Positions 19,167 to 29,216 of a stretch of DNA of 64,000 nucleotides are shown piece after piece. The stretch is from Flavobacteriales bacterium (GTDB lineage Bacteria > Bacteroidota > Bacteroidia > Flavobacteriales > Flavobacteriaceae). The notes beneath the pieces are model-generated. The model searched no databases, had not been told where the DNA came from, and saw only the letters and a list, made by a program, of their open reading frames with translations. Positions within the stretch are counted from its first letter, which is position 1, and every line of letters starts with the position of its first letter. The stretch covers positions 124,001 through 188,000 of the forward strand of contig JAMOUV010000002.1 in NCBI GenBank assembly GCA_027067965.1. The letters are read 5' to 3'. A program made the translations under genes and the position numbers.

Positions 19167-19949
19167 TTAGTGATATAATTCCGTAATATATTGAGATAAT
19201 AGGCGGTAAATATCCGCTTCCGTATTCATGTTGCGGGCCTTAAGCCAATCCAAATGTTTTCGCATGGTTTCCTCGTCTTTTCTTCGTGCCGGGCCGGTTT
19301 GAACATCCCGCGGGGAATGAGATTCCAACCGCTTAACCGTTTCTTTAATAAGCGGAAGGAGATATTTAAAATCAATATTTTCGGTTGAAACTATTTTATC
19401 GGCGATGATATACATCAAATTGGAAAAATTATTGGCAAAGACAGCCGCTATATGCAAAACTTTTTTTTGTTCGTCATCTAATTTGAGCACTTCCGGTGTA
19501 ATTATTCGCGCCAATTTTTCAAGTAGTTGCAGGTCTTTTTTATTGTCGGCATGAATAAACACCGGAATTTCATTCCAATCATAATTGTCTTTCGCCTTAT
19601 GAAAACTTTGAAGCGGATAAAAATATCCTTTTCGTTTTCCATTGATGGCATCAATAGGCAAAACGCCGGAAGTATGAACCTTCAAGCCGTTAAGACGAGC
19701 GATTTTTTTGGAAAATTCTCCGACCACATCATCTTTCAATGCCAAAATATAAATATCAGCAGGAGGTATGGAATTCAAATCGGTATATACCGGAATTTTA
19801 CCCGAAAACGAATGCAAAAGTTTTTCCGGATGACGATTCCATGCGCCCGTAATTTCAATTTTATCGGGATGTGATAAAAAAACTTTAAGCAAATGCGTAG
19901 CCACATTTCCCGCACCAAAGATGAAAATTTTAATAGCATTCGGGGTCAT
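19167..19949 (-). CDS. Rossmann-like DUF2520 protein
   Basis: 260 residues: an N-terminal Rossmann fold with IFGAGNVATHLLK (about 9-22), a central DDVVGEF segment, then a helical DUF2520 domain with AAVFANNFSNLMY and ending in TGPARRKD. The architecture resembles 6-phosphogluconate/pyrroline-carboxylate-type dehydrogenases, so an NAD(P)-dependent reductase is likely, with unknown substrate. Its ATG overlaps the dnaX stop by four bases. Confidence 0.75.
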   Translation of the reverse strand: MTPNAIKIFIFGAGNVATHLLKVFLSHPDKIEITGAWNRHPEKLLHSFSGKIPVYTDLNSIPPADIYILALKDDVVGEFSKKIARLNGLKVHTSGVLPIDAINGKRKGYFYPLQSFHKAKDNYDWNEIPVFIHADNKKDLQLLEKLARIITPEVLKLDDEQKKVLHIAAVFANNFSNLMYIIADKIVSTENIDFKYLLPLIKETVKRLESHSPRDVQTGPARRKDEETMRKHLDWLKARNMNTEADIYRLLSQYITELYH

Positions 19950-21703
19950 TCCAATTTTAATTTTTGTATTAAATCTTTAATGACAGGATTAATTTCGATT
20001 AAGCGCCGGATTCGTTCGGATTTCGAATAATAAATGATTTGTTGTTCTTGTTTGGGTTCGGTTTTAATAATTTTAAATTGAATAAAATGATTTTGTAATT
20101 TATCTTGCAAAAAGTGCAATAATCTCTTCGATATGCTGTTAAATTCTTTGATTGTCAATGTATTATCAAATTCCAATATGATGTTTTTTTCTTGTAAATC
20201 CGGCTCGGTATGGGCCAGCAAGGCAGCCAAACGGGTTTCGCCGTTTTGATTTAATATGGAAACAAATTCTTGCCAAGCACCAAGCAAATCTTCCTGCGTA
20301 AAATCTTCATTTAATTTGGTTTGTTCTTTTTTAACCGGCTTTTGCTTTAATATATTCAATCCCAGAATAGAAGTGTTTTTTTTCGTATTGGGCGGGGTAG
20401 GAGAATCGGAAGATGCAGTGGTATTAACCGTTTTATTTTGCGAATGCTCGTTTATTTTTTCACGGTTGTCTTGGCCGGAAATTTCTTCGGCTTCGGATTC
20501 CGGTTGTGTGGACATGTCTTTTGATTCGTCATTGCCCGTCGAGGTATAAACTTCTTTTTTTTCTTCGACTTTACCGGAAATTAGCGGCTGAAATTCATTG
20601 ACTTTAGGTAAACCGGAATTAGGATTCGCCGTTAAAGTTTTTTTTTTATAATCCTTTATCGAATTTAAGATTTTCAATAAACCCAATTCGGTTAATAACA
20701 AAGGATTTTGAGACATTTTATAATCCAAATCCGCTTGTACGAGGATATCGATAGCGCTTGTAAGTGTTTCTTCGTCAAAATAACCTGCCTGTGCTTTATA
20801 GCGTTGTTTTATTTCGTCACTTTGTTCGAGCAATGCAATGGTTTCGGGATGTTTGGCGATGAGCAGATCCCGAAAATGTGAAGTTAATCCGCCGATAAAG
20901 AAGTGAATATCAACCCCTTCGGTAACCAGTTTATTAAAATATTGAAGTAAAGCGGTAATATCCCGTTTGTGAATCAAGTCGATGATATCAAAATAGATAT
21001 CGAAATCGAGAATACCCAAATGGTTTGCCACCAAGGAGCGGGTAATTTTTTCTTCGCCCAAACTCACAATTTTATCAAAAGCGGATAATGCATCACGCAA
21101 TGCACCGTCGGCTTTTCGGGCAATCAAATATAAGGCGTCTTCGTCTGCTTCAATATCTTCCCATTGCGCGATTTTCTTTAAGTGATTCTTTATATCGGTA
21201 ATGCTAATCCTTTTAAAATCAAATATTTGGCATCGCGACAGAATCGTGGCAGGAATTTTATGTTTTTCGGTTGTAGCCAAAATAAATATGGCATGTTCGG
21301 GAGGTTCTTCCAATGTTTTTAGAAAAGCATTGAAGGCCTGATTACTCAACATATGGACCTCGTCGATGATGTAAACTTTATATTTGGCCACTTGAGGCGG
21401 AATACGCACTTGTTCGATAAGTTCTCGAATATCATCGACGGAATTGTTGGAAGCCGCATCGAGTTCGAAAATATTGAAAGATAGATCTTGATCGGGGTCG
21501 TCCAGGAATTCTTTATTCACTTCGCGGGCCATTATTCTTGCACAACTTGTTTTGCCCACCCCGCGCGGACCTGTAAATAAAAGGGCTTGCGCCAAACGTT
21601 TTTGTTCAATGGCTTTTTTAAGGATATTCGTAACCGCATGTTGTCCGACTACTTCGTCGAATGTTTTGGGGCGATATTTTCTTGCCGATACAATGTATGC
21701 CAT
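19946..21703 (-). CDS. dnaX: DNA polymerase III tau/gamma subunit
   Basis: Clamp-loader ATPase of the replisome, 585 residues. AAA+ core with Walker A GPRGVGKTS, Walker B IIDEVHML, sensor ATTEKHKIPATILSRCQIF, then domain III (about 250-370). A low-complexity linker of about 100 residues (390-490) precedes a C-terminal domain that may bind the polymerase. The zinc-binding CxxC cluster usual between Walker A and ELDAASNN is absent; the segment is short and acidic (FLDDPDQDLS). I recall this form from Flavobacteriia. First gene of its operon. Confidence 0.95.
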   Translation of the reverse strand: MAYIVSARKYRPKTFDEVVGQHAVTNILKKAIEQKRLAQALLFTGPRGVGKTSCARIMAREVNKEFLDDPDQDLSFNIFELDAASNNSVDDIRELIEQVRIPPQVAKYKVYIIDEVHMLSNQAFNAFLKTLEEPPEHAIFILATTEKHKIPATILSRCQIFDFKRISITDIKNHLKKIAQWEDIEADEDALYLIARKADGALRDALSAFDKIVSLGEEKITRSLVANHLGILDFDIYFDIIDLIHKRDITALLQYFNKLVTEGVDIHFFIGGLTSHFRDLLIAKHPETIALLEQSDEIKQRYKAQAGYFDEETLTSAIDILVQADLDYKMSQNPLLLTELGLLKILNSIKDYKKKTLTANPNSGLPKVNEFQPLISGKVEEKKEVYTSTGNDESKDMSTQPESEAEEISGQDNREKINEHSQNKTVNTTASSDSPTPPNTKKNTSILGLNILKQKPVKKEQTKLNEDFTQEDLLGAWQEFVSILNQNGETRLAALLAHTEPDLQEKNIILEFDNTLTIKEFNSISKRLLHFLQDKLQNHFIQFKIIKTEPKQEQQIIYYSKSERIRRLIEINPVIKDLIQKLKLE

Positions 21704-21720
21704 TTTCCAATCAATTCAAG

Positions 21721-21728
21721 CAAATATA
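21721..21728 (-). promoter_or_regulatory. -7 box of the dnaX operon
   Basis: TATATTTG on the minus strand, 18 bases upstream of the dnaX ATG. Confidence 0.55.
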
Positions 21729-21893
21729 AGAAATAGCATGGAGTTATTCAAAATACTATATGATTAATGAAGCATCCAATTGTTTGAAAAAAATTTGAGC
21801 TTGATTAATTAGGGTTATGAATAGGAATAATTTCTTACCTCATATTATACTTACTAATAAACATCACATTATAAGACCGAATTCTTAAAATTA

Positions 21894-22028
21894 ATGGAAA
21901 ACACCGGAAAAATCATTTTAAAAACTCCGGTGAAATCCATCAATATCTTATCCGACTTACGACAAACCGGTTATATTTCTCTTCATTCCGTAAAAGAAAA
22001 AAAGTATGATGTATTATGGATTAATTAA
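21894..22028 (+). CDS. Possible 44-residue small ORF
   Basis: ATG 21894 opens a frame MENTGKIILKTPVK... ending LWIN, which occupies much of the 321-base gap upstream of dnaX and runs into the end of the btuG-like gene on the other strand. The composition looks protein-like, but there is no promoter box or family match that I recognise. It could be a remnant or chance. Confidence 0.2.
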   Translation: MENTGKIILKTPVKSINILSDLRQTGYISLHSVKEKKYDVLWIN

Positions 22029-23119
22029 AAATTCTGTGCCACGTCATTGGGCAAATATCCCGTTCGAAATTCGCCGATTTGATTCAATGTATTCATATCG
22101 AATACAAAAACTTTTCCGGGTGAAACATAATCCACTGCATCCATAATAAATAATTTATCATCTATAATTTTCATGCCATAAGGATTTTGAACGATACCGT
22201 TTAAATCCAATACCATACGGGATGCATCGAATACGGGCGACTGAATGGAGATTTTATAAAGTCCGGTGCCGTAAATTATATATAAATTATCATCTTTAAT
22301 TGCCATTAAACGGGGATGATTGGTTGTGCCCAAATCTATGCTTTCTACTACGTTGTCCGTTACGGGATTAATTCTAATTAATTTTCCTGCCGTTTCATTA
22401 CCAGTCCAGGCGGCATTACCCGAACACAAGACCCAAAGGTTATCATGGGAATCGCTTACAATGGCCGACGGTCTGTCCCCTACAGTGATTTCTCCGATTT
22501 TCGAATGTCCGGCAGGGTCAATGATCAAAACTTTATTATGCGAAGTATTTACGCCGGGAACCAACACATAAAGTTTTCCTCCGTGATAAAGCATTCTTTC
22601 GGGACCGGTTTCCACATGTAAGGTATCTACGACTACATCATTTTCCAAATCGACCCATGCCAAAAAATCGTCGTCCACATCTTGCCAATTGGCATCAAAA
22701 AGTTCACCCCAATTAGAAACTACCGCATATCGGGTACTTATTCTTTCCATATAGCGCGGCTTGATAATATATGAACTAATAATTCCCTTTTTTTTCATTT
22801 TCCATCTGTGGGCCACTATGATTCTGTCCGAATTATTAATTAAAAAATATGCTTTGTCGTCCGTTGTAAATACGGATTGGGCCACATCGCCCAATAATTC
22901 ATTGTTTACTTTATAATATATGCTATCTTCGGTTCCCGAAAAATCTTTTTTAATAAAGGAAACACTCGCGTTATCATGCATGAATTGTCCTTCGTTTAAT
23001 ATCAGATAACCTCCGTCATAATCACCACGTGGCGGAATCGGCTCGGGTTCTTTACAGCGACTCGCTAAACTCAAAATTGCCAAGATAATTGCATAGAATT
23101 TAAAAATTTTGTTTTTCAT
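22025..23119 (-). CDS. btuG: BtuG-like cobalamin-binding surface lipoprotein (YncE/DUF5074 beta-propeller)
   Basis: 364 residues with a signal peptide and Cys22 (LASRC-KEPEP); the charged residues after the Cys fit a Bacteroidota surface-export signal, although Arg at -1 of the lipobox is unusual. The rest is a repetitive beta-propeller (GGYLILNEGQF, GERPS-like GDRPSAIV, NPYGMKIIDDKLFI). In Bacteroides, BtuG is a surface lipoprotein that captures B12 with very high affinity and sits on BtuB. The call rests on fold, lipoprotein signal, 20-base overlap with the BtuB-like gene, and the shared riboswitch. Confidence 0.75.
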   Translation of the reverse strand: MKNKIFKFYAIILAILSLASRCKEPEPIPPRGDYDGGYLILNEGQFMHDNASVSFIKKDFSGTEDSIYYKVNNELLGDVAQSVFTTDDKAYFLINNSDRIIVAHRWKMKKKGIISSYIIKPRYMERISTRYAVVSNWGELFDANWQDVDDDFLAWVDLENDVVVDTLHVETGPERMLYHGGKLYVLVPGVNTSHNKVLIIDPAGHSKIGEITVGDRPSAIVSDSHDNLWVLCSGNAAWTGNETAGKLIRINPVTDNVVESIDLGTTNHPRLMAIKDDNLYIIYGTGLYKISIQSPVFDASRMVLDLNGIVQNPYGMKIIDDKLFIMDAVDYVSPGKVFVFDMNTLNQIGEFRTGYLPNDVAQNF

Positions 23120-24941
23120 AATTAAGATTTTTATTGATTTGATATTTTATATTCCAAGAAAATTGCCGCCCGGGCATAGGATGCGAGGGCATAAGTTCAT
23201 AATATGTATTAAATAGATTTTTTATTTCGAAAAGCATGACTATATTTTTAAAATGATACTCCAATCCGATATGATGTAAATGATGACCGTTTACCATACT
23301 GTAATGTTGCGGATCGGTATAATAATGACTTTGATATCTAAACGAATAATATAATGAAAATATTGAATAAGTGAATGAGGTTTTCATGAAAGCGTTAATT
23401 AACGGCGTGTATATCAATTGTTTGCCGGTTTGGTCATCGAGTACGCGGTTATATGAAATTTCGCCTTTCAAAGATACTTTAAAGGATGGCGTGTTGAAAA
23501 TTTTCCCGGCTCCCCATTCAAATCCATGGGCGGTCACACTCTGAATATTTTCCGGCGACCAAAAACCGTTTTTACCGGGTCGCCATTTAATCAAATTCCG
23601 GGCATGTTTGTAATAAATATCGAATTGCATATATAATCCGTTTTTTGAAAACATTTGGGTCAGTTCCCATTCCGTATTGGTTTCGGGAAGTAAATCGGGA
23701 TTTCCGCCCGGAATCCAGAACATGTCGTTAAAAGTGGGTATTTTATAGTTTTTGGTTATAGCCGTATTAATTTGATAAAATTTGAAAGGTTTCCATTGCC
23801 ACTGCAAAAAATAAACCCATGGTAAATTAAAATACGTGGAAATATTTTTTCTGATACCCGTATGAAAGGAATTGGTTTTGAGATTGTATTGCAATCCGCC
23901 CAGAAATTTTTCTTCGTTTATAATTTTTTCATCAAAATTTCGGGTTTTCCCGGAAATACGGTTATATTCTGCTTCGATGTATAATTTAATGCCCGGCGTG
24001 ATTTGTTTTCTGACAGCCGTTTTAAAGACCCGGGTAACAGCCGTACCTTCTCCGGCAATTCCTAGATTTATATGATGAAAATAGCGATAGATTTCTTTGA
24101 TTTGAGCGGCTTGCAAGTTCAATCGATAGGTCGGCCCTGTATACTGATAATCCAAGGCATAACGGTAATTCAAATCGATTAATTTGGCCCGGGAACTTGT
24201 GGTTAGAGTAGGGGGCAAATTCCTGTCGGTGAATGAATTATATACATGAAAACCCAATAGATGATGCCGGTGTTTAAAACTATAGTCCAATAGGTAATCA
24301 TTCTTAAAAATCTCGGCATTTTCGTTGATAAAATGATACTTCGATGCGATATAATGATTTTTATCTTTTTGATAATATATGCCGGTTTTCAGAAAATGTT
24401 TTCCATTGGAAAGTTGAACAATGGCGGTTGGATTAATATTTCCAAACTGACTACCCGAATATTTAAAAACGGCATGGAAATGGTTAGTAAATTCGGCCGG
24501 ATTTTCTAACGAAACACTTCCTGCAACGGCTCCCGAACCATAAAATACGGATGCGCCGCCTTTATTGATTCGTATAAGCCGAAATAATTCCGGCGTCAGG
24601 GTATTTAAATCCGTTTGGCCGTTAAACGGAGAATTTAAAGGCATTCCGTTCCAAAGAATTTGCACATGCGAAGGGGATGAACCTCTAATACTTATACCGG
24701 CCGTCATGCCGCGTCCATATTCCCGTATTTGAAAAGAAGTATGGTCCAATAAAGTTTCTGCCAACCGACCCTTTAATTCATGTCGGGTGTTGTTAAAAAT
24801 ATAGAGCGAATCCGGGGTGGTAAATATCGATTTCCAATTGAATAAATAAACCGTTTCGAGTGTATCCGTTTGAATTTTTCCTGTTTGTGCGTAAACGGAG
24901 AATCCGAGTAGTAATAATATGTAGTTTAAAATATGTTTCAT
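23100..24941 (-). CDS. btuB: BtuB-like TonB-dependent cobalamin receptor
   Basis: 613-residue outer-membrane beta-barrel with signal peptide (ends VYAQ), a TonB-box-like DTLETVYL near residue 26, a plug domain (about 50-150, with GISIRGSSPSHVQILWNGMP and GSGAVAGSVSLEN) and a 22-strand-type barrel ending in an aromatic-rich C-terminus. The upstream cobalamin riboswitch and downstream BtuG-like gene identify the ligand as a corrinoid. Likely one operon with btuG. Confidence 0.85.
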   Translation of the reverse strand: MKHILNYILLLLGFSVYAQTGKIQTDTLETVYLFNWKSIFTTPDSLYIFNNTRHELKGRLAETLLDHTSFQIREYGRGMTAGISIRGSSPSHVQILWNGMPLNSPFNGQTDLNTLTPELFRLIRINKGGASVFYGSGAVAGSVSLENPAEFTNHFHAVFKYSGSQFGNINPTAIVQLSNGKHFLKTGIYYQKDKNHYIASKYHFINENAEIFKNDYLLDYSFKHRHHLLGFHVYNSFTDRNLPPTLTTSSRAKLIDLNYRYALDYQYTGPTYRLNLQAAQIKEIYRYFHHINLGIAGEGTAVTRVFKTAVRKQITPGIKLYIEAEYNRISGKTRNFDEKIINEEKFLGGLQYNLKTNSFHTGIRKNISTYFNLPWVYFLQWQWKPFKFYQINTAITKNYKIPTFNDMFWIPGGNPDLLPETNTEWELTQMFSKNGLYMQFDIYYKHARNLIKWRPGKNGFWSPENIQSVTAHGFEWGAGKIFNTPSFKVSLKGEISYNRVLDDQTGKQLIYTPLINAFMKTSFTYSIFSLYYSFRYQSHYYTDPQHYSMVNGHHLHHIGLEYHFKNIVMLFEIKNLFNTYYELMPSHPMPGRQFSWNIKYQINKNLNYEKQNF

Positions 24942-24983
24942 TTGTCCGGAACCTTTCCTCCGAAGGTTCAGTTTTTATGACAT

Positions 24984-25150
24984 GAAGGACTCAGCAGGTC
25001 TCCTGGCTTACCGCATACCGCCGGCGCCTTCCCATTCGTCTAAGGCGAACAGTGGCATGATGCCGTCGGCTATTACGGATCACAGTTGCGGGGACAGCCC
25101 GGGATTTGCACCCGGTTCCCTTTTAATCCCTTTCGGAACTGAATCCGGAA
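24984..25150 (-). ncRNA. Cobalamin riboswitch
   Basis: Read on the minus strand the leader contains the conserved elements in order: GGGTGCAAATCCCGGGCTG, then TCCCCGCAACTGT, GCCACTG, and the B12 box GCCAGGAGACCTGC near the 3' end. It lies about 40 bases upstream of the BtuB-like ATG. Riboswitches of this class bind adenosyl- or other cobalamins and shut down uptake genes when B12 is plentiful, so btuB-btuG should be repressed by B12. Confidence 0.93.
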
Positions 25151-25158
25151 CAAATATA
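25151..25158 (-). promoter_or_regulatory. -7 box of the btuB-btuG transcript
   Basis: TATATTTG on the minus strand, immediately upstream of the riboswitch, so transcription would begin at or just before the aptamer. Confidence 0.55.
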
Positions 25159-25314
25159 CAATTTTTTTGAAATTTCAAATACGATATATTCCCTCATGCC
25201 ACTTAAAAAAAACTTACTCCACTTGCGTTTGACTTATTCGATCAATTTGATTATTTTAGTAATTTGGCATTATATTTTTAAAAATATATTGAATAGATTT
25301 ACGTTATTGGTTAT

Positions 25315-27765
25315 ATGAAAAATTTATTATTGCTGGGCTTTATTATTCCTTTTCTTTCTTTTTCCCAAAAAGTCGAAATCAAAGGGAAGGTAACCGATGA
25401 ACATAAAGACCCCGTACGGGATGTTCACATCTATACCTCATCTAAGAAAAGCGGCACGGTTACCGATTCCAAAGGACTATTTTCGATTATGCTCCCTTCA
25501 GGTACACATAAATTATTCTTTTCACATCTAGCATATGAAACCAAAGCAGTCGATATTGAAGCGGTTCCGGGTAAATCGATTTATTTAAATATTACACTTA
25601 AAAGAAAACAAGAAAATATAGAAGAAGTTGTTATTTCGGGAAAAACACGTGGAGAAAACGAAGGAGCCGTAAAAATCAACCGAAAAATACTGGAAATTGT
25701 ACCCGTCATAACGCCGGGTGTCAAGTCGGTATTATTAAGTTTGCCATCCGTCACCCAATTAGACGAATTGAGCTCGCAATATTTGGTAAGAGGCGGTAAT
25801 TATGATGAAAACGCCGTATTCATAAACGGCATTGAAGTTTTCAGACCTTATTTAACAAGAAGCGGACGACAAGAAGGTTTAAATATCGTTAATCCCGACT
25901 TAATTGAAAATTTATATTTCTACGCCGGCGGATTCCCCGTTAGTAAAGGAAATAAGCTTTCGTCGGTCTTGGATATTCGGTATCGCCAGCCGGATGAAAA
26001 TTTATATAAATTCTCCGCCGGCTTAACAGGCGGCCAATTTTCTTTTTTTCGTCATTCGAACAGGATAAAAGCATTAGGCGGCATTCGTTATTTAAATAAT
26101 ACTTTATTGGTAAAAAGCATGGAAGGTGATGCGGAATTCCGGCCTTCATTCGCCGATCTGAGTAGTTTATTCATTTATGAAACTCCCGGACATTTCCGCT
26201 ACGAATGGTTGACTTACATCTCATTTACCGATTATAAATTCATGCCTTTTTCCAAGCAAACCAATTTCGGCACATTTGCCGATAGCCGGTCATTATTTAT
26301 TAACTACGACGGACAGGAAAAAGATCGGTTTCATTCCCAATTTTCAGCTCTTAAAACCACATTTACGCCATCACATAACAGAATATTTACTTGGATAAAC
26401 AGTTTTTATCATTCCGCCGAACGCGAATATTTTGATATGCTGGCATCCTATTTTATCGGTGAACCCAATACGGATTTATCGGACGACAATTACGGCGACC
26501 CGATCAATTTGACGGCCTTGGGACAGCAACTTGAACATGCTCGAAACGATCTGGATGCATTGATTTATAAGTCATTTCTTAAATATAAAAACAAAACTTC
26601 CCGTAAATTTACGTGGGAAACGGGCATATCGATTTCTTTCGAAAATATTAGAGATCGCATTAATGAGTATCAAGTAATCGATTCGGCGGGCTTTGCCATT
26701 CTTCCGCCTCAAAGTGATTTTCATCCCAATGAACCTTACGAAAGCGATACCTTTCCCGTCTTACCGTTTATGCGCATCAAAAGCGACAGATTGAATCATT
26801 TATTAAAATACGGCGGGTATATTCAAACCGAAACAAAATTTGATTGGCATAAATGGAAAATTGAAATTTTGGCGGGAATATTAAGCGAGCAATGGCTGAT
26901 AAAAAATCGAACGGATAACCAAACCGGATTTGGAACGGCCGTAAGTCCGCGATTATTAATTCGATTGAGTCCGATAAGCGATATGCGTCATCATTTTCGT
27001 TTGAATGCGGGACTTTATATGCAACCGCCTGCATATAGAGAATTTAGAGATTTCGAAGGAAATATCAATGTACATGTAAAGGCCCAAAAGGCATGGAATT
27101 TTTCATTGGCTCACCAATTTAGTTTTCATTTGAAAAAATTTCCGTTTAAATTATCTTCCGAAATTTATTACCGACATTTATATGATGTAAATCCTTTTAA
27201 AATAGATAATATCCGCATTCGATATGCCGGAAAAAATAATGCCGTGGCTTATGCCTACGGAGCCGAAATGCAAATTTATGCAGAATTATTGCCCGAAACA
27301 CCCTCATGGTTGAGTATATCTTACATGAAAACACAAGAAAATATTGAAGGTCGGGGCTTTATTCCACGACCAACCGATCAGCGATTCAAAATGGCCTTGA
27401 TGTTTCAAGATTACGTACCCGGCATGCCTTTTTTAAAAATGTATTTGAATAATGTATTTGCAACGGGTATGCCAACCGGCGCACCGCTATATGCCGATCC
27501 TTATCAATTGCAATTTCGCACCAGAAATTATTGGCGAACGGACATAGGTTTGTATTACGAATTGACGGCTAATCCGAGAAATAAAAAAATCAACAAACAT
27601 TTTAAAACATTTAGCGTGGGCGTTGAAATCATTAATACTTTCGACCGGAGAAATTCCGTTTCCAATTTATGGATTCGCGAAATATATTCAAAAAAGATGA
27701 TGGGCGTCCCCAATTATATGACCGGAAGAATTTTTAATTTTAAAATAAAAATGAGTTTTATATGA
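25315..27765 (+). CDS. TonB-dependent receptor with carboxypeptidase-like N-terminal domain
   Basis: 816 residues: signal peptide (ends LSFSQ), an Ig-like CarboxypepD_reg domain (about 22-100; GKVTDEHKDPVRDVHIY), a plug (about 115-230; YLVRGGNYDENAVFINGIEV) and a beta-barrel ending in phenylalanine-isoleucine (KMSFI). The layout is that of Bacteroidota SusC/FecA-like importers, but no SusD partner is adjacent, so the substrate is unknown. The stop overlaps the aroK start (ATGA). Confidence 0.85.
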   Translation: MKNLLLLGFIIPFLSFSQKVEIKGKVTDEHKDPVRDVHIYTSSKKSGTVTDSKGLFSIMLPSGTHKLFFSHLAYETKAVDIEAVPGKSIYLNITLKRKQENIEEVVISGKTRGENEGAVKINRKILEIVPVITPGVKSVLLSLPSVTQLDELSSQYLVRGGNYDENAVFINGIEVFRPYLTRSGRQEGLNIVNPDLIENLYFYAGGFPVSKGNKLSSVLDIRYRQPDENLYKFSAGLTGGQFSFFRHSNRIKALGGIRYLNNTLLVKSMEGDAEFRPSFADLSSLFIYETPGHFRYEWLTYISFTDYKFMPFSKQTNFGTFADSRSLFINYDGQEKDRFHSQFSALKTTFTPSHNRIFTWINSFYHSAEREYFDMLASYFIGEPNTDLSDDNYGDPINLTALGQQLEHARNDLDALIYKSFLKYKNKTSRKFTWETGISISFENIRDRINEYQVIDSAGFAILPPQSDFHPNEPYESDTFPVLPFMRIKSDRLNHLLKYGGYIQTETKFDWHKWKIEILAGILSEQWLIKNRTDNQTGFGTAVSPRLLIRLSPISDMRHHFRLNAGLYMQPPAYREFRDFEGNINVHVKAQKAWNFSLAHQFSFHLKKFPFKLSSEIYYRHLYDVNPFKIDNIRIRYAGKNNAVAYAYGAEMQIYAELLPETPSWLSISYMKTQENIEGRGFIPRPTDQRFKMALMFQDYVPGMPFLKMYLNNVFATGMPTGAPLYADPYQLQFRTRNYWRTDIGLYYELTANPRNKKINKHFKTFSVGVEIINTFDRRNSVSNLWIREIYSKKMMGVPNYMTGRIFNFKIKMSFI

Positions 27766-28295
27766 TTATTGCGCTTACAGGTTATATGGGAAGCGGAAAA
27801 TCGACTATCGGATATCTTGTAGCCGAAAAATTAAATATGCCGTTTATCGATTTGGATGAATATATTGAAAAAAATTTCGGATTTAAACCGGGAGATCTCA
27901 TAAGGGTTTTTGGCGAAGAATTTTTTAGAAAAATCGAACGGCAGGCCCTGAAATTCATTTTGGAAAAATATCCGGACCAAGATATAATTATTGCCTTGGG
28001 AGGAGGTACATTTGTGCAAGCGGAAAATAAAGCATTACTTCAACAAAAGGCATTAAACGTCTTCATTGACACTCCGTTTGAGAAAATTTTATCAAATATC
28101 AAAAATAATGAAGGAATACGCCCGCTTTTGATTAAAAACAAGAAGAAAGAACTCGACAGGAGCGCTATCCATGCCCATTATAATCAACGATTGGCCCATT
28201 ATCGGCAAGCCGATATTATTTTTAATAATCACTACGACAAAATTCCTCATGCCGCTCATGTCCTTTATGATATTTTAAAACCTTACATCTCATGA
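27762..28295 (+). CDS. aroK: Shikimate kinase
   Basis: Phosphorylates shikimate at O3 with ATP in aromatic amino-acid synthesis. 177 residues with P-loop GYMGSGKST (6-14), the shikimate-binding DLDEYIE (31-37), FRKIE (Arg contact) and ALGGGTF (79-85). Overlaps the receptor gene before it and tcdA after it by four bases each. Confidence 0.93.
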   Translation: MIIALTGYMGSGKSTIGYLVAEKLNMPFIDLDEYIEKNFGFKPGDLIRVFGEEFFRKIERQALKFILEKYPDQDIIIALGGGTFVQAENKALLQQKALNVFIDTPFEKILSNIKNNEGIRPLLIKNKKKELDRSAIHAHYNQRLAHYRQADIIFNNHYDKIPHAAHVLYDILKPYIS

Positions 28296-29023
28296 AACCT
28301 ATTCCTTTATTTTTGGAAAGAATGCAGCCCCTTTATAACCGGGAACAAATCAATAAACTTTTAAATTCACATATATTAATCGCCGGTTTGGGTGGAGTGG
28401 GTGGCTTTGCAGTGGAAGGATTGGCAAGAGCCGGGGTAGGGAAATTCACGCTAATAGATGGGGATAAAGTGGAAATTTCCAATATCAACCGTCAAATTAT
28501 CGCTCTACACTCCACTATAGGAAAATCAAAAGCGGAACTTCTCAAAGAAAGAATATTGGATATTAATCCGGAAGCGGAGATTACCATAATAAAAAAATTT
28601 ATGGAACCCGGTGATTTCGAATCGGTTTTTGTAAATCAATTCGACTATATAATAGATGCCATCGATAGCATTTCACCTAAAATATATTTAATCATCGAAG
28701 CCGTCAAACGGCGATTACCTATTATTAGCGTAATGGGAACGGGCGGAAAAACCGACCCTTTTAAGATTCGTATTTCCGATATCTCCAATACGCGTGACGA
28801 TTATTTTGCCCGGATTATTAGAAAAAGATTAAAAAAACACGGCATTCGCAGTGGAATCAAAACCGTTTTTTCAACTGAACTTCAAAATAAATCCGCCCTG
28901 TTTTATACCGACAACACCGATTATAAAAAATCTGCATACGGCACGGTTTCCTATATGCCTGCTATTTTCGGATTCGTTACGGCGTCCGAAGTGATTAAAG
29001 ATTTACTAAAAAACATACCTTAG
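28292..29023 (+). CDS. tcdA: tRNA threonylcarbamoyladenosine dehydratase (ThiF/E1 family)
   Basis: ATP-dependent cyclisation of t6A37 to ct6A in tRNAs. 243 residues, with the E1-like nucleotide-binding segment IAGLGGVGGFAVEGLARAG (about 31-49), LIDGDKVEISNINRQ and the R-finger region. The C-terminus has the PFKIRISDIS and YMPAIFGF blocks of TcdA rather than the ThiF/MoeB zinc cysteines. Translationally coupled to aroK. Confidence 0.88.
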   Translation: MKPIPLFLERMQPLYNREQINKLLNSHILIAGLGGVGGFAVEGLARAGVGKFTLIDGDKVEISNINRQIIALHSTIGKSKAELLKERILDINPEAEITIIKKFMEPGDFESVFVNQFDYIIDAIDSISPKIYLIIEAVKRRLPIISVMGTGGKTDPFKIRISDISNTRDDYFARIIRKRLKKHGIRSGIKTVFSTELQNKSALFYTDNTDYKKSAYGTVSYMPAIFGFVTASEVIKDLLKNIP

Positions 29024-29190
29024 GGTTATTTTAGCTACCGGTCGTTTGAGCGATTAAAAATTATAAAAGCACCCTTTATTTTTATAATAAAGAAATAAAA
29101 CAATAAAATAACAATAAATCTTTCAATAAGTTACCTGATTTCATTCACAATTTCAAATGTCTATTCTAAAAAAATAAAAAAAATTAAATT

Positions 29191-29208
29191 TATTATGCAC
29201 GCATAATA
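29191..29208. promoter_or_regulatory. 18-bp palindrome, candidate MarR operator
   Basis: TATTATGC-AC-GCATAATA, perfect 8-base arms, 8 bases upstream of the -7 box and so over the -33 region of the marR-fad promoter. Size and placement are those of MarR-family autoregulatory operators. Confidence 0.6.
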
Positions 29209-29216
29209 TTTTTTTG

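Noticed and set aside
24984-25150. Short coding frame over the cobalamin leader (plus strand, 24982-25170)
   Set aside because: The sequence is explained by the riboswitch on the other strand.
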